A stretch of 9,815 nt of DNA from the NCBI GenBank assembly GCA_021827225.1, contig JAKAXG010000107.1:1-9815 (forward strand), in the 5' to 3' direction. Shown piece by piece: positions 1-6,786 of the stretch; positions within the stretch are counted from its first letter, which is position 1; each line of letters opens with the position of its first letter. The notes under the pieces are model-generated. The model was given only the letters and a program-made list of their open reading frames with translations. It searched no databases and had not been told where the DNA came from. The translations under genes and the position numbers were made by a program. The stretch comes from Actinomycetes bacterium. GTDB lineage: Bacteria > Actinomycetota > Acidimicrobiia > Acidimicrobiales > Palsa-688.

Positions 1-1051
1 GATCTTCCCCGTCGCTGGGCTGCGTAGGCGTCGGACAGCAGATCGGCTACAGGCACCTCGGTGAACTCCGGGTCCCCGTAGAACGCCTCCCGGTCGGCGA
101 AGGCCAGCTTGGCCGCCTCCGCCACCACGTGCACGAACTCCGGCGAGGTCGCACCCATGCCGGTCAGGTCGAAGCCCTCCAGGATGCGCAGCTGTTGGAG
201 GAACACCAGGCCCTGCCCCCAGGGACCGGTCTTGTGCACCCGGGTGCCGGCGTAGTCGATCGACAGGGACGGCTCCACCGTCGCCCGCCAGGTGGCCATG
301 TCCTGACCGGTGAGCAGCCCCTTGTGGGCCTCGCCGCTGTCGTCGAGGACCTCGGCGGTGGCCAGGTAGCGGTCCACCGCCTCGGCCACGAAACCCTGGT
401 AGAAGGCAGCCCGGGCCCGGGCAATACGCGCCTCGCGCCCCCCGCCCCCGGCCTTGGCCTCGTCGAGGACCCGCTGATAGGTGGCGGCCAGCGCCGGGTT
501 GGACCACCACCCGCCCGGTCGCGGCAGCCCGCCGGCCAGGTACACCTCGGCCGAGGACGGCCAGTGCCGGCGGAACAGGTCGGCGCGTGCAGCGATGGTC
601 GCCGCGGCGCGTGGCAGCAGCCGGAAACCGCCGCCGGCATAGGCGATCGCCGGGGCCATGACGTCCTCGATGTCCAGGCGGCCGTGGCGCTCGAGGAGGG
701 TCATCCACGCCCCGAACGCCCCGGGGACGCAGATGGGCAGCAGGCCCGTTCCGGGCACCTGGCGCAGCCCCAGCGAGCGCGCCGCACCGACGTCGGCCGC
801 CGCCGGCAGCGGCCCCTGCCCGCAGACCACCTGCACCCGGTCCGCCCCCCGGTCGTAGAAGATGATCGGGACCTCACCGCCGGGGCCGTTGAGGTGCGGC
901 TCGACCACCTGAAGCACCAGGCCGGCGGCCACCGCGGCGTCGAAAGCGTTGCCGCCCCGCTCGAGGATGCCCATGCCGGTGGCCGCCGCCAGCCAGTGGG
1001 TGGCGGCCACCATGCCGGTGGAGCCGGAGAGCTCGGGACGCGTCGGGGAGC

Positions 1052-1055
<4 letters not shown>
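1..1055 (-). CDS. Gamma-glutamyltransferase-family Ntn-hydrolase, C-terminus cut by window edge
   Basis: The 351 visible codons form the N-terminal (large-subunit) part of a gamma-glutamyltransferase-fold enzyme; family members cleave themselves and then hydrolyse or transfer gamma-glutamyl groups or related amides. Seen: GMGILERGGNAFDAAVAAGL (residues 27-46, the family's GGNAVDAA signature), HLNGPGGEVPII (54-65), a PGAFGAW segment (111-117), GPWGQGLVFLQQLRILEGFDL-type region (about 277-297) and FADREAFYGDP (319-329). The self-cleavage site and nucleophilic Thr lie past base 1, so activity cannot be judged. The N-terminus has no signal peptide, unlike secreted GGTs, which suggests a cytoplasmic enzyme. 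Where E. coli GGT has an RExAP motif whose Arg holds the gamma-glutamyl carboxylate, this protein reads GQGPLP (79-84) by eye alignment, so it looks like the divergent YwrD-like branch and the substrate may differ. The GTG start overlaps the preceding ATPase stop (GTGA), making it the last visible gene of the transporter operon. Family sure; substrate unknown. Confidence 0.9.
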
Positions 1056-2067
<1,012 letters not shown>

Positions 2068-2071
<4 letters not shown>

Positions 2072-3069
2072 CGGGCCGCCCCGGCCGGCTGAACGACGGG
2101 GTTCCAGCAGGCGGCGCCGTGCGCCGGTCCGACGTCCTGCAGGCCCGGCTCCGAGCGGCGGCAGACGTCGATGGCCCGCGGGCAGCGGGGAACGAAGGCG
2201 CAGCACCCCGGCTCCCCCCGGATGACCGGCACCGTCCCCGGTATCTCGGTCAGGCGGGGCGGGGCGCTCCCGGCCCCGCTGCGCTCCACCCGGCGGGGCA
2301 GGGCGCCGAGCAGCCCGGTGGTGTAGGGGTGGGCGGGGGTGGCGAAGAGCGCCTCGGTCCCGGCCCGCTCCACCGGCACCCCGGCGTACATGACCACCAC
2401 CCGGTCGGCCAGGTCGGCGACGACCCCCAGGTCGTGGGTGATGAGCAGTACGGCGGTGCCCCGCTCGGCCCGCACCCCCCGCACGATGTCGAGGATCTCG
2501 GCCTGGGTGGTCACGTCCAAAGCGGTGGTCGGCTCGTCGAGGATCAGCAAGCGGGGATTGCACGAGAGGGCCATGGCGATCATGACCCGCTGGCGCATGC
2601 CTCCCGACAACTGGTGGGGGTAGGCCCGGACTCTCTCCTCGGGGCTGGCGATGCGGACCTGGGCCAGCAGTTCCACCGCCCGCCGGCGGGCGTCGGCCCG
2701 GGACATCCCCTGGTGGAACCGCAGCGCCTCGGCTACCTGGTCCCCGACGGTGAACGCCGGGTTGAGCGAGGTCATCGGCTCCTGGAAGACCATGGCGATG
2801 TCGCGACCTCGCACCGAGCGCATCTCCTTCTCGGGCAGACCGAGCAGCTCCCGCCCGTCGAAGGTCACCTGTCCGGTCGCCACGGCGAGGGGGGGCAGCA
2901 GCCGGGTGACGGCCAGGGCGCTCATCGACTTGCCGCAGCCCGACTCCCCCACCAGGGCCACGACCTCGCCGGCGCCGACGGTCAGGTCGAGACCCCGCAC
3001 CGCCCGCACCGCGCCAGGGCCGGACCCGAAGCGGATCTGGAGGTTGTCGACGGTCAGTAGATGGTCCAC
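2068..3069 (-). CDS. dppD: Peptide ABC transporter ATP-binding protein, DppD/OppD-like
   Basis: This is the first ATPase of the importer, 333 residues, a typical length. Seen: Walker A GESGCGKS (41-48), Q-loop in [12 protein letters not shown] (Gln96), signature LSGGM (154-158), Walker B LLILDEP (174-180), TTALD D-loop (181-185) and H-loop His212. The C-terminal oligo/dipeptide domain (about 235-333) has GLLGALP, IPGTVP and a cysteine-rich run [16 protein letters not shown] followed by AACW. In related transporters this region can hold an iron-sulfur cluster; here that is inference from cysteine spacing. The start is GTG at 3069, preceded by an AAGGGA ribosome binding site five bases upstream. 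It is the only gene of the operon that does not overlap its upstream neighbour (9-base gap). Its stop overlaps the start of the DppF-like gene. The substrate-specific name (Dpp, Opp or Gsi) cannot be decided. Confidence 0.95.
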
Positions 3070-3074
3070 CGTTG

Positions 3075-3080
3075 TCCCTT
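3075..3080 (-). promoter_or_regulatory. Ribosome binding site for the DppD-like ATPase
   Basis: AAGGGA lies five bases before the GTG at 3069 and overlaps the TAA stop of the upstream permease. It supports the GTG start and is the only intra-operon site that stands partly outside a coding frame. Confidence 0.6.
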
Positions 3081-3963
3081 ACACGAGCGACGGGTCGAGG
3101 GCGTCTCTCAGCCCGTCACCCAGGAGGTTGAAGCACAGCGTGGTCACCAGGATGGCTATGCCGGGGTACACCGCCAACCAGTAGTCCTGGTACAGGTAGG
3201 TCTGGGCGGTGGCGAGCATGCTGCCCCACGCCGGGGTCGGGGGCTGGACCCCCACCCCCAGGAACGACAGCAGCGCCGAGCCGAGGATGGCGCCGGGCAC
3301 GGCGATGGACGCCTGCACGATGATCGGGCTCAGCATGTTGGGCAGCACGTAGCGGCCGAGCACGGTGCGGTCGCGGGCCCCGCTGGCGATGGCCGCCTGG
3401 ACGAAGTCCTGCTCTCGCAGGCCGAGCGCCTCCGCCCGGGCGATGCGCACCACCCCGGGGATCTGCGCCACCCCCAGGGCGATTATGGCGTTGCGCAGCG
3501 ACGGGCCGAGCATCGCCGCCAGCCCCACGGCGATGAGCAGGAACGGGAAGGCCAGCACCACGTCGTTGAGGCGCATGACCACCGTGTCGACCCAGCCCCG
3601 GTAGAAGCCCGACACGATCCCGATGGGCACCGCCACCACGGTGCCGAGGAGGGTGGCCAGCACGCCGACCTCGAGGGTGGAGCGGGCCCCGTAGACCAGC
3701 CGGGTGAAGGTGTCCCGCCCCAGCTGGTCGGTACCGAGGAAGTGGCCGCCGACCAGGGGCGGCACGAAGAGGTGGTTGACGTCGCCGGTGACGGGCGAGT
3801 ACGGGTCGATGACCGGGGCGAAGATCGCCAGCAGCACGATCACCACCACCCCCACCCCGCCGACCACCGCCACTGGCCGCCGGGTGAAGGTGGCCAGGCG
3901 CCGGCGTCGCAGGCCGGCCTCGACCACGTTCATGGTCTGCTCGTCGAGGGTCCAGGTGCTCAT
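3079..3963 (-). CDS. dppC: Peptide ABC transporter permease, DppC/OppC-like
   Basis: Inner-membrane subunit, 294 residues, forming half of the peptide channel. Seen: a hydrophilic N-terminus and RRRRLATFTRRP stretch (19-30) typical of OppC N-terminal regions, first membrane segment about 31-50, the HFLGTDQLGRDTFTRLVYGA motif (74-93) highly characteristic of DppC/OppC, several further membrane segments, and the EAA loop that contacts the ATPase, DFVQAAIASGARDRTVLGRY (186-205) ending in VLPN. It closes with NLLGDGLRDALDP (279-291), another family hallmark. The ATG at 3963 overlaps the upstream permease stop as ATGA, implying translational coupling. Stop TAA at 3081-3079 is followed after 9 bases by the ATPase gene. 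Nothing looks truncated. Identification is firm; the transported compound is not evident. Confidence 0.96.
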   Translation of the reverse strand: MSTWTLDEQTMNVVEAGLRRRRLATFTRRPVAVVGGVGVVVIVLLAIFAPVIDPYSPVTGDVNHLFVPPLVGGHFLGTDQLGRDTFTRLVYGARSTLEVGVLATLLGTVVAVPIGIVSGFYRGWVDTVVMRLNDVVLAFPFLLIAVGLAAMLGPSLRNAIIALGVAQIPGVVRIARAEALGLREQDFVQAAIASGARDRTVLGRYVLPNMLSPIIVQASIAVPGAILGSALLSFLGVGVQPPTPAWGSMLATAQTYLYQDYWLAVYPGIAILVTTLCFNLLGDGLRDALDPSLV

Positions 3964-4916
3964 CCGGCCGCCCCGGTGAGACGGACCCGCGGGTTGAGGG
4001 CGCTGTAGGCGACGTCGATCAGCACGTTGAGCACCACGTAGGTGGCGGCGGTGAGCAGGGCTACGGCCTCGATCACGGGGTAGTCCCGCTGGAACACCGA
4101 GTCGATGGTGAGCCGGCCCAGCCCCGGGAGGAGGAACACCTGCTCGGTTACCGCCACTCCCGATAGCAGCGCTCCGAACTGCAGCCCCAGAACGGTCACC
4201 ACAGCTGTCACGCTGTTGCGCAGGGCGTGCTTGCCTATCACCACCCGCTCGGGCAGGCCCTTGGCGCGGGCCGTGCGCACGTAGTCGGAGCGAAGCGTCT
4301 CGAGCATCCCCGAGCGCATCTGGCGCATGAGGACCGCGGCGAGACCGGTGCCGAGCACGAACACCGGCATGGCCATGCGCTCCAGGTTCCCGATCGGGTC
4401 GGAGAAGAACGACACGTACCCCGACGAGGGCAGTACGTGCACCCGGATGGACAGGAGGAGGATGAGCAGGATCCCGAACCAGAACGACGGCACGGACAGG
4501 CCGAGGAGGGCCACCCCGTTGGCGGCGTAGTCGAGCCCGGTCCCCCGCCGCAGGGCGGCGACGATACCGGCGGGAATGCCGATCAGCGCCCCGAGGAGCA
4601 CCGACAGGATGGCCAGTTCGAGGGTGACGGGGATCCGGTTGGCCAGCTCCGCGCTGGCCGCGATCCCCGTCTGCGCCGACGTCCCGAAATTCCCGTGCAG
4701 CACCTGGCCGACCCAGTCCACGTACTGGACCGGCAGCGGCTTGTTCAGGCCGAACTGTTTGGAGATGGCGGCGATGGCAGCGGGGTTGGAGTTCTCCCCC
4801 GACAGGGCCACCGCCGCGCTCCCCGGAAGAGCCCGGATCGCCCCGAACACCACCATCGAGGCGAGCACCAGGGTGATGACCGCCGCCCCGAGCCGGCGCG
4901 CCAGGAAGCGCTTCAT
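3960..4916 (-). CDS. dppB: Peptide ABC transporter permease, DppB/OppB-like
   Basis: Inner-membrane subunit, 318 residues, the partner of the DppC-like protein. Seen: an N-terminal MKRFLARRLGAAVITLVLAS start leading into membrane segment 1 (about 10-30), a long periplasmic region with QFGLNKPLPVQYVDWVGQVL (54-73) and HGNFGTS (74-80), then about five more hydrophobic segments. The cytoplasmic EAA loop DYVRTARAKGLPERVVIGKH (211-230) continues ALRN, and is followed by EQVFLLPGLGRL (258-269), both standard for DppB. The C-terminus SALNPRVRL is also typical. The ATG at 4916 shares a base with the binding-protein stop (TGATG), and its own stop overlaps the next permease (ATGA). These overlaps fix both ends and suggest matched synthesis of the two permeases. 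Confidence 0.96.
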   Translation of the reverse strand: MKRFLARRLGAAVITLVLASMVVFGAIRALPGSAAVALSGENSNPAAIAAISKQFGLNKPLPVQYVDWVGQVLHGNFGTSAQTGIAASAELANRIPVTLELAILSVLLGALIGIPAGIVAALRRGTGLDYAANGVALLGLSVPSFWFGILLILLLSIRVHVLPSSGYVSFFSDPIGNLERMAMPVFVLGTGLAAVLMRQMRSGMLETLRSDYVRTARAKGLPERVVIGKHALRNSVTAVVTVLGLQFGALLSGVAVTEQVFLLPGLGRLTIDSVFQRDYPVIEAVALLTAATYVVLNVLIDVAYSALNPRVRLTGAAG

Positions 4917-6553
4917 CAGCCGGTGAAGCCGGCCGACGCCAGGTGGATGATCCCGTCGGGCGTGAAGCTGACGCCCGACAGCTTGGAGACGGTGGCCAAC
5001 TGGAACGCCTCGTTGTAGAGGTAGATGATCCCGAGGTCGCTCTCGAGCTTCTGCTCCACCTGGGCGTAGGTGGCCTTGCGGGCGCTGGTCGACTGTTCGG
5101 TGCGGGCCTTGGCGAGCAGCGACAGCAGCGCCGGGTCCTGCACCCCGGCGTAGTTCAGCGGGCTGCCGGGCGTGTAGAACGGCGTAATGTTCTGGTCCGG
5201 GTCGACCCGGCCGGACCAGCCGACCTCGAACATCTGGTACTTGCCGTTCTGCGCCTCGGACAGGGCGGTGGTGAACTCGGTCGACTGCACGCTCACGTCG
5301 AAACCGGCCGGCGCCGTCTCCGAGGCGATCAGCTCCCCCTCCTGGGTGTTGAGAGTGCCGGTGGGCACCATCAGGGTCAGGTGGATCGGGGTGGGAACGC
5401 CCGCCGCTTTCACCAGGGTCTTCGCCTTGGCGATGTCACGGGTGGGGCAGGGTATGGGCGTGTAGTAGGGGCTCGAGGGGGCCAGAGGAGTACAGCCCGG
5501 CTTGTTGATCCCGTCGAAGACCACCTTGTTCAAGGCGTTGCGGTCGATGCTCAGTTCGAACGCCTTGCGCAGCGTGGCGCTCTGCGCAAGCGGGTCGCTG
5601 GCCGGGGCGGGGGCCTTGTTGTAGCCGTTGCCGTTGTCCACGTTGATGTCGATGCCGCCGTAGGCGTTGGTGACGACGGTCTGCACGCTGTAGGACGGGT
5701 TGTGGGTGAGCAGCGCAGCGTCGTTGGGGGCCAGGCAGGCGGCCACGTTGATCGCTCCGGACTGCAGGTTCGAGTAGCAGGTGCTGGGGTCGCTGATCAC
5801 GGTGAACTGCAGGCCCGCGGCGTGGACCTTCGAGGCGTCGTAGAAGTACGGCGACTTCTTCAGCGTGATCTGGTCCAGGGACGGGCGGGACACGAACGAG
5901 AACGGCCCCACGCACACCGGGTTCTGGGAGAAGTGGCTGCCCTCCTTGGAGAGGGCCGTGGGGGACATGACGATCCCCGAGCGGCCGGCGAGGATGGTCG
6001 GCATGGCCGAGTCGGGCTGCTTGAGCTTGATCTGCACCGTGTCGGGGCCAGTGGCGCTCACCGACGCCACGTCCTTGAGGCTGGACGCCCGGGCCGAGGT
6101 GGGCAGGGTGATGTCCCGCTGCAGGGAGGTGACCACCGCCGCGGCGTCGAGGGGGGTCCCGTCGTTGAACTTGACCCCGGTGCGGATCGGGATGGTGAGC
6201 ACGGTCCCGCCGGCGCTGACCTGCGGGGGGCCGCTGGCGAGAACCGGAGCCGGCTGGCTCTGCTGGTCGACGCCGTAGAGCCCGAGACACATGTTGGCGA
6301 AGACGATCCGCCCGTAGTACGTGGACTCGGTCGTCGGGTCCAGGGCGGCGGGCGCGGCGGGCAGGCCGACGATGATCTGGCCTCCGTCCTTGATGGGGCC
6401 CGCCGTCTGGGCCGTCGTCGCGCTGTGGGTCCCGCCCCCTGACCCGGCGCTGGACTGGGCGCTGGATCCGTTGGAGCAGCCCGCCAGGAGAAGGGCGATA
6501 CCTCCGATCCCGGACACGGCGAGCAGCCGCTTCCGCCGCGGCGATGCAGACAT
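4916..6553 (-). CDS. Solute-binding lipoprotein of the peptide ABC transporter (SBP_bac_5 family)
   Basis: Extracytoplasmic receptor that captures the substrate and delivers it to the permeases; 545 residues, usual for the DppA/OppA class. Seen: basic N-terminus SPRRKRLL, hydrophobic segment, lipobox LLAGC with Cys26 as the predicted lipidation site, then a Ser/Gly/Thr/Ala-rich linker (27-50). The mature domain starts near GGQIIVGLPAAPAALDP (57-73) and contains GVKFNDGTP (126-134), the near-universal motif of cluster C binding proteins. The frame extends upstream to an ATG at 6598, but that codon falls at the -10 box of the predicted promoter and adds 15 residues ahead of a normal signal peptide. 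The ATG at 6553 has a strong GGAGG site six bases before it, so I chose it. It is the first gene of the operon. Peptides, nickel, glutathione or other ligands are all possible for this family. Confidence 0.94.
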   Translation of the reverse strand: MSASPRRKRLLAVSGIGGIALLLAGCSNGSSAQSSAGSGGGTHSATTAQTAGPIKDGGQIIVGLPAAPAALDPTTESTYYGRIVFANMCLGLYGVDQQSQPAPVLASGPPQVSAGGTVLTIPIRTGVKFNDGTPLDAAAVVTSLQRDITLPTSARASSLKDVASVSATGPDTVQIKLKQPDSAMPTILAGRSGIVMSPTALSKEGSHFSQNPVCVGPFSFVSRPSLDQITLKKSPYFYDASKVHAAGLQFTVISDPSTCYSNLQSGAINVAACLAPNDAALLTHNPSYSVQTVVTNAYGGIDINVDNGNGYNKAPAPASDPLAQSATLRKAFELSIDRNALNKVVFDGINKPGCTPLAPSSPYYTPIPCPTRDIAKAKTLVKAAGVPTPIHLTLMVPTGTLNTQEGELIASETAPAGFDVSVQSTEFTTALSEAQNGKYQMFEVGWSGRVDPDQNITPFYTPGSPLNYAGVQDPALLSLLAKARTEQSTSARKATYAQVEQKLESDLGIIYLYNEAFQLATVSKLSGVSFTPDGIIHLASAGFTG

Positions 6554-6558
6554 CTGTT

Positions 6559-6566
6559 CCCTCCCC
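6559..6566 (-). promoter_or_regulatory. Ribosome binding site of the solute-binding protein gene
   Basis: GGGGAGGG on the minus strand contains GGAGG six bases before the ATG at 6553. It is the strongest Shine-Dalgarno match in the window and decides the start in favour of 6553 over the upstream ATG at 6598. Confidence 0.75.
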
Positions 6567-6576
6567 ATTTGAGGGG
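6563..6576 (-). repeat. Short inverted repeat covering the ribosome binding site
   Basis: On the mRNA strand CCCC-TCAAAT-GGGG can fold with a six-base loop and would pair part of the Shine-Dalgarno sequence of the binding-protein gene. The CCCC arm is also the 3' end of the upstream GGGGTC/GACCCC hairpin, so the two structures exclude each other. The stem is only four pairs, so this is tentative. Confidence 0.35.
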
Positions 6577-6589
6577 TCCCAGCGACCCC
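6573..6589 (-). repeat. Perfect hairpin in the 5' leader of the transporter mRNA
   Basis: GGGGTC-GCTGG-GACCCC has a perfect six-pair, GC-rich stem and five-base loop. With a start of transcription predicted near 6592, it would form the extreme 5' end of the transcript, where such stems can protect mRNA from decay or tune translation. It has no U-tract, so it is not a terminator. Confidence 0.55.
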
Positions 6590-6595
6590 GCCGCC

Positions 6596-6606
6596 CATAC
6601 TGTATG
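6596..6606. repeat. Palindrome overlapping the operon -10 box
   Basis: CATAC-T-GTATG is a perfect inverted repeat with five-base arms around one central base. It contains the predicted -10 hexamer (6599-6604), a position from which a bound repressor would block transcription. A candidate operator; no regulator gene recognisable as its partner is in the window. Confidence 0.4.
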
Positions 6607-6627
6607 CACGATTCCGTTTCGTCTCAA
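6599..6627 (-). promoter_or_regulatory. Predicted sigma70-like promoter of the transporter operon
   Basis: On the minus strand, TTGAGA (-35, 6622-6627, five of six to consensus) and TACAGT (-10, 6599-6604, four of six) are separated by exactly 17 bases. This predicts a transcription start near 6592 and a leader of about 40 bases before the ATG at 6553. It lies in the right place for the whole minus-strand operon. The A-tract on this strand at 6654-6660 would sit about 60-70 bases upstream of the start, slightly far for a classical UP element. Confidence 0.6.
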
Positions 6628-6708
6628 TGACGACCGGGCGCTGGAGGGGGGAATTTTTTTCCGTGCCCTGGTCGGTGCCCGGATGGGCGGAGGGCGCGCT
6701 GCGGTGGC

Positions 6709-6718
6709 AGTAGCTACT
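6709..6718. repeat. 10-base perfect palindrome in the divergent intergenic region
   Basis: AGTAGCTACT is its own reverse complement. It lies 68 bases before the plus-strand start and about 80 bases upstream of the operon -35 box, so a protein bound here could affect either gene. A perfect 10-mer palindrome can also arise by chance, so function is uncertain. Confidence 0.3.
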
Positions 6719-6786
6719 TTGTGGTCATGATCGACGCCACGATGCGTTCCTGGTAGTTGGGCTGAAGGGGGCCGGGGGGTCACCGG

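Larger units (their letters stand above)
6554..6786. other. Divergent intergenic region between transporter operon and signalling gene
   Basis: The 233 bases between the two opposing starts hold the operon promoter, its leader hairpins, an A/T tract (AATTTTTTT at 6652-6660, the most AT-rich run seen here) and a 10-base palindrome. No convincing -10/-35 pair is visible for the plus-strand gene. A nine-codon frame at 6727-6756 has no ribosome binding site and is probably chance. No terminator is expected because both genes point away from this region. Confidence 0.7.

Noticed and set aside
2072..2563. Upstream extension of the DppF-like ATPase frame
   Set aside because: The extra 164 residues are an out-of-frame reading of the DppD-like gene, and the ABC fold begins normally right after the GTG at 2071.
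4943..6442. 499-codon plus-strand open frame opposite the binding-protein gene
   Set aside because: Its protein is rich in Gly, Arg, Val, Asp and His with no recognisable domain. It is what the opposite strand of a high-GC gene gives; the minus-strand gene has a lipobox and family motifs.
6554..6598. Longer form of the binding protein starting at 6598
   Set aside because: That ATG falls on the predicted -10 box upstream of the likely transcription start, and the 15 extra residues would precede an otherwise standard lipoprotein signal peptide with a good ribosome site.
6727..6756. Nine-codon frame (MIDATMRSW) ahead of the signalling gene, a possible leader peptide
   Set aside because: No Shine-Dalgarno sequence precedes it, and no attenuator-like structure or residue bias follows it.
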